Origin: Bog-756 sp963833585 | GTDB lineage: Bacteria > Actinomycetota > Acidimicrobiia > Acidimicrobiales > RAAP-2 | Length of the DNA: 64,000 nucleotides | Direction: 5' to 3' | Assembly: GCA_963833585.1 (NCBI GenBank) | Contig: CAWHYF010000006.1 | Coordinates: 1,116,001 to 1,180,000, forward strand | In this document: positions 53,218 through 62,102 of the stretch, piece after piece | How the letters are laid out: each line of letters starts with the position of its first letter | Numbering within the stretch: the first letter of the stretch is position 1 | Translations under genes and position numbers: made by a program | The notes under the pieces: model-generated | Told to the model about the DNA's origin: nothing | What the model saw: only the letters and a program-made list of their open reading frames with translations | Database searches by the model: none

Positions 53218-55167
53218 TCAGATGTCGAGGAAGCGCACGTCCTTGGCGTTGGTCTGAATGAAGTGCCGCCGGAGTTCGACGTCCTCCCCCATCAGCACCG
53301 AGCACACCTCGTCGGCCACCGCCGCCTGCTCCACCGCCACCTGCAGGAGCGATCGCCGCCCCGGGTCCATGGTGGTGTCCCGCAGCTCGCCGAAGTCCAT
53401 CTCGCCGAGACCCTTCAGTCGCTGGAAGTCGTTCTTGTGGTCGGGCTTCTCGGCCAGAAAGGTCTCCTTGGCCGCGTCATCCTTGAGGTAGATCTTCTCC
53501 TTGCCCACCAGCGTGGAGTACAGCGGTGGTTGAGCCACGTACACGAAGCCGCCTTCGACCAACGGTTTCATCTGGCGGAAGAAGAACGTCAGAAGGAGCG
53601 TCCGGATGTGCGATCCGTCCACGTCGGCGTCGGCCAGGATGATGATCTTGTGGTAGCGGGCCTTGGTCACGTCGAAGTCCTCGGCCAGCCCGGCGCCGAT
53701 GGCGGCGATGAGTGCCTGGATCTCCGTGTTCTTGAGCATCTTGTCGATGCGGGCCCGCTCGACGTTGAGGATCTTGCCCCGGATGGGCAGGATGGCCTGG
53801 GTACGGGGGTTCCGGGCGTCCTTGGCCGATCCGCCAGCCGAGTTCCCCTCGACGATGAACAGTTCGCTCTCCCTCGCATCCCGCGAGGAGCAGTCGACGA
53901 GCTTGCCGGGCAAGCCGGCACCGTCGAGGGAGGACTTCCGCCGGGTGAGGTCCCGGGCCGACTGGGCCGCCACCCGGGCCCGGGCTGCGGACATGCTCTT
54001 CTGGATGATCTGGCCCGCCTCGCGGGGGTTCTCCTCGAACCACTCGGCCAGCTTCTCGTTGGTGGCCCGCTCCACCAGGGAACGTACCGGGACGTTCCCC
54101 AACTTCGCCTTGGTCTGTCCTTCGAACTGCGGGTCCTGCAGTCGGACCGAGATGATGGCGGTGAGGCCTTCCCGGATGTCCTCGCCGCGCAGGTTCTCGT
54201 CCTTCTCCTTCAGTGTCCCCTTGGCCCGGGCGTACTTGTTGGCCACATTGGTGAGGGACTTCTTGAACCCCTCCTCGTGCATGCCGCCGTCGATGGTCGA
54301 GATACCGTTGGCAAACGAGTGGATGCTCTCGTAGAAGCCGGTGTTCCACTGGAGGGCCAACTCCACCTCCATGGTGTCCTCTTGCTGTTCCAGCGAGCTG
54401 ACCTTGCGGAAGAGTGCCTCCTTGGAGGCGTTGAGGTGGCGGACGTAGTCGACGATCCCATCCTTGTACTTGAAGACCTGGGATGCCTTGCCGTTGGGCC
54501 GTTCGTCGACGAAGCGGATCTCGAGGCCCTTGTTCAGGAAGGCCATGACCTGGAGGCGCTCCATCACCGTCTGGGCCCGGAACTCGACGTCGTCGAAGAT
54601 GGTGGCGTCGGGCCAGAAGGTCACGGTGGTACCGGTCCGACCCCGGGGGGCCTTGCCGGTGACCTCGAGCTTTCCCACCGGCTTTCCACCGTCCTTGAAT
54701 TCCAGGACGTGGTGGTCGCCGTCGCTGTCGATCTCCAACACCAGCCGTGTGGCCAGGGCGTTGACCACCGAGACGCCCACACCGTGCAGTCCGCCGGACA
54801 CCTTGTACCCACCCCCCTCGCCGAACTTGCCGCCGGCGTGGAGCACGGTGAGCACTACCTCGGCCGCCGACTTTCCCTTTTGCTCCTTCATCGGCCCGGT
54901 GGGAATGCCCCGACCGTTGTCGGCCACCCGTACCCCGCCGTCGGCCAGCAGGGTCACGTCGATCTGGGTGCAGTAGCCGGCCATGGCCTCGTCCACCGCG
55001 TTGTCCACCACCTCCCACACCAGGTGGTGCAGACCGGTCGGGCCGGTGGATCCGATGTACATCCCCGGTCGCTTCCGGACCGGGTCGAGACCCTCCAGAA
55101 CCGTGATGTCCTCGGCGTTGTAGGTGGCGGTTCGTTCGGTGCTGCTGTCCTCTGTCTTCAGCGCCAC
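53218..55167 (-). CDS. gyrB: DNA gyrase subunit B
   Basis: The start is taken at GTG 55167, with GGAAAGG upstream, giving 649 residues; the frame is open to 55260 but those codons are not conserved. The GHKL ATPase is visible: EVVDNAVDEAMAG, ADNGRGIPTG and the GGLHGVGVSVVNAL lid. The Toprim domain follows with LFIVEGNSAGGSAK and the ADADVDGSHIRTLLLTFF metal site, and PPLY and QRLKGLGEMD near the C-terminus. It supplies ATP hydrolysis and the Toprim metal centre to gyrase. It lies between the DUF721 gene and gyrA. Confidence 0.96.
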   Translation of the reverse strand: MALKTEDSSTERTATYNAEDITVLEGLDPVRKRPGMYIGSTGPTGLHHLVWEVVDNAVDEAMAGYCTQIDVTLLADGGVRVADNGRGIPTGPMKEQKGKSAAEVVLTVLHAGGKFGEGGGYKVSGGLHGVGVSVVNALATRLVLEIDSDGDHHVLEFKDGGKPVGKLEVTGKAPRGRTGTTVTFWPDATIFDDVEFRAQTVMERLQVMAFLNKGLEIRFVDERPNGKASQVFKYKDGIVDYVRHLNASKEALFRKVSSLEQQEDTMEVELALQWNTGFYESIHSFANGISTIDGGMHEEGFKKSLTNVANKYARAKGTLKEKDENLRGEDIREGLTAIISVRLQDPQFEGQTKAKLGNVPVRSLVERATNEKLAEWFEENPREAGQIIQKSMSAARARVAAQSARDLTRRKSSLDGAGLPGKLVDCSSRDARESELFIVEGNSAGGSAKDARNPRTQAILPIRGKILNVERARIDKMLKNTEIQALIAAIGAGLAEDFDVTKARYHKIIILADADVDGSHIRTLLLTFFFRQMKPLVEGGFVYVAQPPLYSTLVGKEKIYLKDDAAKETFLAEKPDHKNDFQRLKGLGEMDFGELRDTTMDPGRRSLLQVAVEQAAVADEVCSVLMGEDVELRRHFIQTNAKDVRFLDI

Positions 55168-55335
55168 GGGCGCGCCCTTTCCAACATCGAGTGACTGATC
55201 GGGAGCCGGCGGGACCAGGTCGTCGGCGGTGCGCAGAGGGCGCTCCGGAGACGGCCACAATCCCGCGATTCCAAGGTCCCAGTGTAGCTCCCAGAGGTGG
55301 CCTTCCAGACCGATGGTCGCCGGTGGGATCCCGGG

Positions 55336-55650
55336 TCACCGCTGGACTCTGACCTCCACCCGGGAGGGCCGGGCCGACCCGGTCTCGTCGGCCACCCGAT
55401 CGAGCAGCAGGTCGCTCATCTGGCGCACCTGGGTCGCCCACGCCGGGTGGTCCACGGTCACCACCAAGGAATCCCGGTCCAGCCGGATCGGCCGGACGTG
55501 GTCGGCCATCCCTGGGCCCACGATCTCGGGCCAGTGCGCGAACAAGCGGCCCAGGCCGCGCGAGTCCCGCATGCCCAGCTTCCTCGAGACGGCGTCGAGC
55601 GAGGCGTCCAGCGGCCTCGGCCCGTCCCCGGGTTCGGACGGGCGCGCCAC
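55336..55650 (-). CDS. DUF721/DciA-like protein
   Basis: The GTG at 55650 overlaps the recF stop by one base (TAGTG). The 104-residue protein has the DUF721 pattern: LDAVSRKLGMRDSRGLGRLF, HWPEIVGPGMADHVRPIRLD and LVVTVDHPAWATQVRQM. DciA, of this family, loads the replicative helicase in many bacteria. The position between recF and gyrB is typical of actinobacteria. Translation is likely coupled to recF. Confidence 0.88.
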   Translation of the reverse strand: MARPSEPGDGPRPLDASLDAVSRKLGMRDSRGLGRLFAHWPEIVGPGMADHVRPIRLDRDSLVVTVDHPAWATQVRQMSDLLLDRVADETGSARPSRVEVRVQR

Positions 55651-56765
55651 TAGGTACTCCCGGCTTCCGGCGGACCCGGCGGGTTCTCGGGGCGGGCGGG
55701 CCCTCCCGCGGACATGGTGTAGACCCGGGCCGGGGCCACCTGGACGGGAGCCGGAAGCGCCGTGGTGAGCAAGGTCTGGCCCGGCGGCAGCCCTTCCAGG
55801 AGGGCGCGTGACCGGAACGGATCGAGCTCGGAGAACACGTCGTCGAGGAGCAGTACCGGGGCCGTTCCGAGGCGATCGGTGGCCAGCTGGTGGGCCGCCA
55901 ACTGCAATGCCAGGGCCAATGACCGTTGCTCCCCTTGGGAGGCGTGGGTCCGGGTGGGTAGTCCCTGGAGGGTGAGGTCGAGTTCGTCCCGGTGGGGTCC
56001 CACCGTCGAGACGCCCCGTTCGACGTCCTTGCCCCGGGCCTCGGCCAGGGCGTCCACCAGCCGGCCGGACCACGATCTGACGTAGGCGAGACCCACGTCC
56101 GTCGCCGTGCCGGCCAGCCTCGAATAGTGGGCCTCCACCGCCGGCCCCAGCTCGACCACCAGCTGCTGGCGCGAGTCCACCAGGGCGGTACCGGCGGCGT
56201 CGAGCCGGGTGTCCCACACGTCCAGGGTGTCGGCGACCTCGGCGGACAGCCGGCGCCCGGCGGTGCGGAGGAGGGCGGCCCGTTGGCGCAGGATCTTGTC
56301 CACCTCCTCGGTGGCCCGGGCCGCCTTCGGGTCCACCACGGCGAGGGTCTCGTCGAGGAAACGGCGTCGATCGGCCGGCCCACCCCGGACCACACCGATG
56401 TCCTCAGGGGAGAAGACCGTGGTGCGGAGGGCCGGGTGGAGGTCTCCCCGGCGGCGGACGCTCTGCCGGTTGACCATGGTGCGGGACCGGCCGGCGGCCG
56501 AGATCTCGGCCTCGATGGTGACCGTCCGACCCTCCACCAGGGTCTCCGCCCGGAGGATGGCCCGCTCGGTGCCTCGCCGCACCATGGCCTCCCGCGGCGA
56601 CCCCCGAAACGACTGGAGGGTCGAGAGGTAGGTGACCGCCTCCAGCACGCTGGTCTTGCCGGCTCCGTTGCTCCCGGTGATCACCGTGGTACCACCGGGA
56701 TCCGGCTCGATGGTGAGTCCGGCGATGTTGCGGAAGTCGGTGATGGCCAGAGAGACGAGGAGCAC
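55650..56765 (-). CDS. recF: DNA replication and repair protein RecF
   Basis: The 371-residue SMC-like ATPase has Walker A GSNGAGKTS near residue 32, the FSPEDIGVVRGGPADRRRFLD block, the signature-like ASQGEQRSLALAL and Walker B PVLLLDDVFSELD. GTG 56765 is the start, 25 bases after the dnaN stop. RecF with RecO and RecR loads RecA at gaps. The C-terminal tail (about 25 Pro/Gly-rich residues) extends beyond the usual length. It belongs to the dnaA-dnaN-recF-gyr order. Confidence 0.95.
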   Translation of the reverse strand: MLLVSLAITDFRNIAGLTIEPDPGGTTVITGSNGAGKTSVLEAVTYLSTLQSFRGSPREAMVRRGTERAILRAETLVEGRTVTIEAEISAAGRSRTMVNRQSVRRRGDLHPALRTTVFSPEDIGVVRGGPADRRRFLDETLAVVDPKAARATEEVDKILRQRAALLRTAGRRLSAEVADTLDVWDTRLDAAGTALVDSRQQLVVELGPAVEAHYSRLAGTATDVGLAYVRSWSGRLVDALAEARGKDVERGVSTVGPHRDELDLTLQGLPTRTHASQGEQRSLALALQLAAHQLATDRLGTAPVLLLDDVFSELDPFRSRALLEGLPPGQTLLTTALPAPVQVAPARVYTMSAGGPARPENPPGPPEAGST

Positions 56766-56790
56766 GAGGCGGTCGGGACCCGGATGGTGC

Positions 56791-57932
56791 TCAGGACACC
56801 CGCACCGGCATCAGCAGATACCGGAAATTGGTCTCCTCCGCGGCCCGGACCGTGGCCGGCTTGGTGGCGTCCACCGTCTCCAACAGGACCTCGTCGCCGG
56901 TGACCGCCTCGACCCCGTCGATCAGATAGGTGGGATTGAAGGCGATGGTGAGTTCGGCGCCGTCGAAATCGGCGTCCACCGTTTCGCTGGCGTCCCCCAC
57001 CTCTTGGGAGACCACGGTGAGGTCCACCCCGCCCGACCGCATGGACAACCGCACCGGCGTGGTGTTGTCCCGCACCAGCAGGCGGACACGGCGGAGGGCG
57101 TCGAGGAGGGAGTCCTTACCCACGTGGAGGCGGTTGGGGTACTCCGCAGGGATCAGCTGGCGATAGTCGGGATAGCTCCCGTCGAGGAGGCGGGTGCTCA
57201 CCTTCACCCCTCCAGCGGTGAAGGTCACGTCATGATCGCCGACGGAGAGCCCGACCCTGGGGCCCTCCCCGTCCCCTTCGCCTCCCGTCCCGCCCTCCTT
57301 GGAGGACGATCCGAGGACCGACAGCTTCTGCAACTCGGCCAACGCCCGGGCCGGCACCAGGATCTGTGCGCTGTCGGTCAGGGCATCACTCCCGTCGATG
57401 TCCCGCATGGCCAGTCGGTAGGAGTCGGTGGCCACCAACCGCACCCCGCTCCCCTCGGCCGCGATGAGCACCCCGGTGAGGAGGGGTCGGGCGTCGTCAC
57501 CGGAGGCGGCCCGTACGACTTGGCGGAGTGCACCGGCCAGACTGCTCGCCGGGAGGAACGTGGCCGGTTGGGGGGGTCGGGCAGGGTCGGGAAGTCGTCC
57601 ACCGGGAAGGTCCTGAGGCTGAACCGAGAACGCGCCGCGCCGATCTCCACCTTGTCCCCCTCCGACTCGATGGTGACCGCTCCTGGCTCCAGCGACCGCA
57701 CGATGTCGCCCAGGAGCCGGGCGGGCGCCACACAGACCCCGTCGGTGATCCCGATGGCCTCGGTCGAGGCGTGGACGGTCAGATCGAGATCGGTGCCGAC
57801 CACCGCCAGGTGGTTTCCGGTCGACTCGATCCTGACCCCGCTCAGGGCCATGGCCGAGGTACGCGCACTGACCGCACGGCCTGCAGTGGTGAGCACTTCC
57901 ACCAGGGAGTCACGCTCGCATCGAAACTTCAC
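56791..57932 (-). CDS. dnaN: DNA polymerase III beta clamp, interrupted by a one-base frameshift
   Basis: From GTG 57932 (AGGAC upstream) the first half reads MKFRCERDSLVEVLTTAGRA and continues to FSLRTFPVDDFPTLPDPP. The frame then breaks in the run of seven G at plus-strand 57570-57576. With one more base it continues QPATFLPASSLAGALRQVVR to a normal end, FRYLLMPVRVS, giving about 380 residues, the usual clamp length. The clamp is essential and I see no second copy here, so a sequencing or assembly indel is far likelier than loss of function. It sits between recF and the origin. Confidence 0.93.
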
Positions 57933-58244
57933 CAGGAAGTCCTTTCTTGTGTTTGCTTTATAGATCTAATTGGGTAGTGATGGTAATAAGCCCTGTGGAT
58001 TGGGGACGAAGGATCGTCGCCCCTGGTAGAGGGGGGTTTCGTCATCCCCCGGTCCATCCCCTGTCTCCGGCGGCCGGCCCACCCGGGTGTGTGCCCGGTG
58101 TCGGGTTATGGACAAGTTCATCTGGGTTCACAGAATTACCCCAGCCGGGACCGGAGATTTCCACAGATAGTGCACAACCTCTGGAAAGAAGGAAGGGGTG
58201 TGCGCCGCGTCGGCCCGAGGGGTGGTCGGAGGGGCCACCGTCGG
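57933..58244. other. Candidate chromosomal origin (oriC) between dnaN and dnaA
   Basis: The 312-base gap has an AT-rich patch at 57945-57990, which also holds the dnaN promoter region, and DnaA-box-like sites: TGTGGATTG (57994-58002, inverted, 7 of 9 to TTATCCACA), TATGGACAA (58107-58115; its inverse TTGTCCATA is 8 of 9 to TTGTCCACA) and ATTTCCACA (58157-58165). The position and content fit oriC, which lies between dnaA and dnaN in actinobacteria. The boxes are fewer and less perfect than in streptomycetes. Confidence 0.6.
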
Positions 58245-59666
58245 TCATGCACCACTCTTGATGCGAACGATCAGATCGGTGACCTGGTTGTAGATCTGAT
58301 GACGCTCCTTCATCAGGCCGCCGATCTTGTCCACGGCGTGCATCACGGTGGAGTGATCCCGGCCGCCGAACTCCCGGCCGATGGCGGGATAGCTGAAGTC
58401 GGTGAGCTCGCGGAAGACGTACATGCTGACCTGCCGGGCGGTGACCAGGGGCCGACGTCGGTTGGGCCCGCACAATTCCTCGACCGAGAACCCGAAGGTC
58501 TCGGACGTGGCGTGCAGGATCACCTGGGGGGTGATCCGCCGGGGCTGGTCAGCCGAGACGATGTCCGAGAGCACCTGCTCGGCCAGCTCGCGGCTCATCG
58601 GCTGGCGGTTGAGGCTGGCGAAGGCGGTGACCCGGATCAGGGCCCCCTCCAGCTCCCGGATGTTGTCCTTCACGTGGGTGGCGATGAAATCCAGCACGTC
58701 GTCGGGTACGTCGACCTGCTCGTGCTCCGCCTTGGCCTGGAGGATGGCCAGCCGGGTCTCGAGGTCCGGCGGCTGCACGATGGTGATGAGCCCGGAGAGG
58801 AAGCGGCTCCGCAGGCGGTCCTCCAGGGTGGCGATGGACTTGGGGGGACGGTCCGAGGTGAGCACGATCTGTTTCGAGGCGCCGTAGAGGGAGTTGAAGG
58901 TGTGGAAGAACTCCTCTTGGAGCGATTCCTTGCGTTCCATGAATTGCACGTCGTCGATCAGGAGCACGTCGCACTCCCGATAGCGGCGCTTGAACGCGGT
59001 GGTGGCGTTGGTGCGGATGGCGTCGACGAATTCGTTCATGTAGGTCTCGGTGGTGAGGTAGCGGACGTGGCGGCCGCTGAAGTTCTCGAGGACGTAGTTG
59101 CCGATGGCGTGGAGCAGGTGGGTCTTGCCCAGCCCGGCGTCCCCGTAGATGAAGAGCGGGTTGTAGGACTGCGCGGGGGATTCCGCCACCGACTGCGCCG
59201 CGGCGTGGGCGAACCGGTTGGACGAGGCGATGACGAAGGTGTCGAAGGTGTAACGGGGGTCGAGCACCGGCGATTCGAGCTGATCGTGCCGTTCCCGGGC
59301 GGCGCCGATCACCGCCCCGCCCCGCCCCTGGCGTGCCGGGAGACGTTCGGTGACCGCCGAGACGGGCTCCTCCGGATCGCGGCGAGGAGCGGGTGGCTCG
59401 TCGGCCTTCTCGACCACCGGCGCCACCACTTCGAGCTGTACGACCAGGTCGCGACCGACAGTTCCGGTCAGGGTGTCCTGGATGAGGCCCAGGAAGCGGG
59501 ATTCGACCCGATCCCGGATGAGGGTGTTCGGCACGCCGAGGACGATCTCACCCTCGCCGATGGACACGGGGGTGATGCCGGACAGATAGGCCTGCCAGAT
59601 GGCGTCGGAGACCTGCTCACGCAAGGCCTCCGAGCACGATATCCACAGCTCTTCAGTGTCGTTCAC
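58245..59666 (-). CDS. dnaA: Chromosomal replication initiator protein DnaA
   Basis: I chose GTG 59666, after GGAGG, giving 473 residues: domain I begins at ELWISCSEALREQVSD, which is the right place, whereas the longer open frame adds non-conserved codons. Domain III has Walker A GDAGLGKT (175-182), Walker B DVLLIDDVQF and LEDRLRSRF. Domain IV carries the DnaA-box-binding region with GGRDHSTVMHAVDKI. The linker domain II (about 85-135) is Pro/Glu/Arg-rich and short. It opens the origin. The region upstream has paired DnaA-box-like sites suggesting autoregulation. Confidence 0.97.
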   Translation of the reverse strand: MNDTEELWISCSEALREQVSDAIWQAYLSGITPVSIGEGEIVLGVPNTLIRDRVESRFLGLIQDTLTGTVGRDLVVQLEVVAPVVEKADEPPAPRRDPEEPVSAVTERLPARQGRGGAVIGAARERHDQLESPVLDPRYTFDTFVIASSNRFAHAAAQSVAESPAQSYNPLFIYGDAGLGKTHLLHAIGNYVLENFSGRHVRYLTTETYMNEFVDAIRTNATTAFKRRYRECDVLLIDDVQFMERKESLQEEFFHTFNSLYGASKQIVLTSDRPPKSIATLEDRLRSRFLSGLITIVQPPDLETRLAILQAKAEHEQVDVPDDVLDFIATHVKDNIRELEGALIRVTAFASLNRQPMSRELAEQVLSDIVSADQPRRITPQVILHATSETFGFSVEELCGPNRRRPLVTARQVSMYVFRELTDFSYPAIGREFGGRDHSTVMHAVDKIGGLMKERHQIYNQVTDLIVRIKSGA

Positions 59667-60020
59667 GTGGGCCTCCGCCCTCAAACGGAGCGATCGGTCC
59701 ACAAAGATATCCACAGCTGTGGACGAGCACCGATGGCAGTGCGCTCCGTCAGGGGTGGGGTGGAGCGCCGATCCGTCTTGTCTTCCTGCGTCGTTCGTCG
59801 GGGCAAGCGTGGTGACGGACGGTGCTCCCACCGCCGCCGATGCCGCTTGCTGTGCCCGGAACGGTACACCGTGACCACCGTGCGTGCCTCCCGACCGTCG
59901 ACTAGAGCGGTGGCCGATTCGCGCCTAGCATGTAGGGGAATGCCCTGATCCCTGTGACCGGGCCCCTGCCGATTCGCGACTGCGATGCCCCCGGTCCAGG
60001 GAGAGGAAGGAAGTGGATGG
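59667..60020. promoter_or_regulatory. Divergent dnaA/rpmH regulatory region with DnaA-box-like palindrome
   Basis: The 354-base gap contains no gene I can support. Close to dnaA, ATATCCACA (59707-59715) and TGTGGACGA (59718-59726) face each other around the perfect palindrome TCCACAGCTGTGGA (59710-59723); each matches 8 of 9 bases of a DnaA box. A further ATATCCACA lies at 59639-59647, inside the first codons of dnaA. This arrangement fits DnaA autorepression. The rpmH end carries a GAGAGGAAGGAAG ribosome site; its promoter was not convincingly identified. Confidence 0.5.
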
Positions 60021-60155
60021 ATGAAACGCACCTATCAACCGAATGTGCGCAAACGGGCGAAGACTCACGGATTTCGAAAGCGGATGTCTACCAAGGCCGG
60101 CCGGGCGGTGATCCGGTCGCGCCGGGCGAAGGGACGTCATCGCCTGTCGGTGTGA
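60021..60155 (+). CDS. rpmH: 50S ribosomal protein L34
   Basis: The 44-residue protein MKRTYQPNVRKRAKTHGFRK continues RMSTKAGRAVIRSRRAKGRH and ends RLSV; it is a full, typical L34. The ATG at 60021 follows GAGAGGAAGGAAG. It is a basic protein of the large ribosomal subunit. Its stop TGA (60153-60155) overlaps the GTG start of rnpA, the normal close link of these genes. Confidence 0.97.
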   Translation: MKRTYQPNVRKRAKTHGFRKRMSTKAGRAVIRSRRAKGRHRLSV

Positions 60156-60559
60156 CGTCCGGGAGGCAGCCGGCGCCCGGTCCGACCCCGGGTGTGACGG
60201 CGATTCGATCGCGGCGGACCTTCGAGGCACTCCGCCGCACCCGTTCTCGAGGACGATCGGGGCCCCTGACCGTGGCATTCGTGCCACAAACAACCTGGTC
60301 AGGAGCAGAAGTGGCCTTTGTCATCAACCGGCGGGTAGGAAATGCCGTGACCAGGAACCGACTACGAAGACGGCTACGTTCGATCCTGGCGGGACAGGCG
60401 CCCACCCTGCCGGCGGGGGCCTATCTGGTACGAACGGCCCCCGAGGCCTCACAACTGGCGTTCGACGAACTGAGGGCGGCCATGAGCCGAGCATTGGAAC
60501 AGGCCACACGGCGACCGGGCGCCCGCTCCGTGGCCGGCGCCACGGGATCGGGTCGGTGA
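60152..60559 (+). CDS. rnpA: Ribonuclease P protein component
   Basis: The GTG at 60152 overlaps the rpmH stop and gives 135 residues; a second GTG at 60194 (VTAIRSRRTFEALRRT) would give a more usual N-terminus. The RNase P motif is intact: VAFVINRRVGNAVTRNRLRR followed by RLRSIL. The protein binds the RNA subunit and aids tRNA 5'-end maturation. It overlaps yidD by four bases (GTGA), so rpmH-rnpA-yidD-yidC are tightly packed. Confidence 0.93.
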   Translation: MTSGRQPAPGPTPGVTAIRSRRTFEALRRTRSRGRSGPLTVAFVPQTTWSGAEVAFVINRRVGNAVTRNRLRRRLRSILAGQAPTLPAGAYLVRTAPEASQLAFDELRAAMSRALEQATRRPGARSVAGATGSGR

Positions 60560-60861
60560 ACCCGGTGGCTGACACACTGGACCGGGCGGTCGCCCCGCGC
60601 CCCGCCGAGCGGTCACGTCGGCTCCGCGGTTCCACCGCGATGATCAGGGTGATCCGTGCCTACCAGCTGGCCCGGAGCGGTCGGCCTACCGGCTGTCGCT
60701 TCATCCCCAGCTGCTCGGAGTACGCCATCGAGGCCATCGGGGAGCACGGCCCGTTCCGGGGCACCGTCCTGTCCGCACGCCGCCTGGCCCGTTGCACCCC
60801 CTGGGGTGGACACGGCGTCGACCCCGTCCCCGACCGGAGGACCCCATGTACGCGTCCATAA
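60556..60861 (+). CDS. yidD: Membrane protein insertion efficiency factor YidD
   Basis: The 101-residue protein from GTG 60556 carries the YidD core IRAYQLARSGRPTGCRFIPS then CSEYAIEAI, with its three conserved cysteines (GCRFIPSC and a later ARCTPWGG) and the HGVDPVP end. YidD assists membrane-protein insertion together with YidC. The N-terminal 28 residues are an unconserved extension, so ATG at the MIRVIRAYQ position may be the true start. Its last 16 bases overlap the start of yidC. Confidence 0.92.
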   Translation: MNPVADTLDRAVAPRPAERSRRLRGSTAMIRVIRAYQLARSGRPTGCRFIPSCSEYAIEAIGEHGPFRGTVLSARRLARCTPWGGHGVDPVPDRRTPCTRP

Positions 60862-62099
60862 CCACGCCGATCGGCAAGATCTTCCAGCCCCTGCTGGACG
60901 CGGTCGGGTCCATCCTGGCCTTCTTCTACTCCCTCATCCCGAACTACCCCATCGACGTCGCCCTCCTGACCATCCTGATCATGGCCCTCCTCACGCCCTT
61001 GACGGTGAAGAGCACCAAGAACATGGCGGCCATGCAGGCGTTGGGGCCGGAGATGAAGAAGCTCCAGCAGAAGTACAAGGGCCCGGAAAATCGTGCCCAG
61101 CTAAATGAAGAAATGATGAAGCTCTACAAAGAGCACAAAGTGAACCCCGCCTCGGGGTGCTTGCCAATGTTATTGCAGATGCCAGCCTTCTTCATCTTGT
61201 ACAGCGTTATCCGAGGGATGACCAACGTGGTGCCGGCAACCACCAAGACCATCCACGGGCTGACGGTCAACATTCCCGCCTCGGCCCAGCCGAGATACAT
61301 CCCCAAGACCAGCGAGATGTATCACAACATTCAAGCCGCTCACGGCCAGCTGATCTCCTTCGGAATGGACTTCTCGGAGAAGTTGCTCTCCCACCACAGC
61401 TCGATCTTCGTGGCCATTCCTTACCTGCTCCTGGTGGTGGCGTCGGTCGGCCTGCAGTACCTGCAGATGTCCCGGCTCAACGCGCGTAATCCCGGGGCTT
61501 CGCAGGCGAATCCCCAGGCGGCCATGTTGCAAAAATACATGCCACTTATCTTCGGATTTATTTATATAAATGTGGCGGCAATTCTCAATGTCTATTTCAT
61601 CGTCTCGAGCGCGATCCGGATTCTGACCCAGGAGATCTTGTTCCGTCGCGGCATCGTGGGCGGACCACCGACGCCGCCCACTCTGGATGCCACGGCGACG
61701 GAGAAGAAGGGACCCAAGGGCCCGGTGGTGGACCGCACCGAGCGGGCCCTCCCCCAATCAAGGGCGGGCTCGGGATCGGGCGCCGGTAAGTCCGGCTCGC
61801 CGGCCAAGACCGGCGGGTCGTCGGGGACCAACGCGGCCGGAAAGGCCCGTCGACCGAGTGCGGCGCCGAAATCAGAAGTGGATGCCTCGGCCACGGTCAA
61901 GCGGCCCTCATCGACCAACGGGGCGAACGGGAAGAAGGCACCGAGCGCACCCAACGGCAACCGGCCGGGACGGGGTCCGGCCAAACCGTCGGGGAACGGG
62001 AGCAACGGGTCGTCGGGTGGTGCCGCGGCGTCGAGCGGTTCCACCGAGCCGAAATCGCACCCCCGCTCGAAGGCCAAGCGCGAGAGAAAGGCGCGGTAG
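60846..62099 (+). CDS. yidC: Membrane protein insertase YidC
   Basis: The ATG at 60846 follows GGAGGA; 417 residues. A helix (LLDAVGSILAFFYSLIPNYP) precedes the Oxa1 core: LLTPLTVKSTKNMAAMQAL, NPASGCLPMLLQMPAFFILY and a late helix pair. It is the short actinobacterial form without the large periplasmic domain of proteobacteria. After the last helix there is a long basic, Ser/Gly/Pro/Lys-rich tail of about 140 residues that likely binds ribosomes. Two patches within the core (61080-61215, 61525-61625) use A/T-ending codons unlike the rest of the window. Confidence 0.94.
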   Translation: MYASITTPIGKIFQPLLDAVGSILAFFYSLIPNYPIDVALLTILIMALLTPLTVKSTKNMAAMQALGPEMKKLQQKYKGPENRAQLNEEMMKLYKEHKVNPASGCLPMLLQMPAFFILYSVIRGMTNVVPATTKTIHGLTVNIPASAQPRYIPKTSEMYHNIQAAHGQLISFGMDFSEKLLSHHSSIFVAIPYLLLVVASVGLQYLQMSRLNARNPGASQANPQAAMLQKYMPLIFGFIYINVAAILNVYFIVSSAIRILTQEILFRRGIVGGPPTPPTLDATATEKKGPKGPVVDRTERALPQSRAGSGSGAGKSGSPAKTGGSSGTNAAGKARRPSAAPKSEVDASATVKRPSSTNGANGKKAPSAPNGNRPGRGPAKPSGNGSNGSSGGAAASSGSTEPKSHPRSKAKRERKAR

Positions 62100-62102
62100 A
62101 GC

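Noticed and set aside
55168..55260. Longer N-terminus for GyrB
   Set aside because: The extra codons are not conserved and the GTG at 55167 has a better ribosome site.
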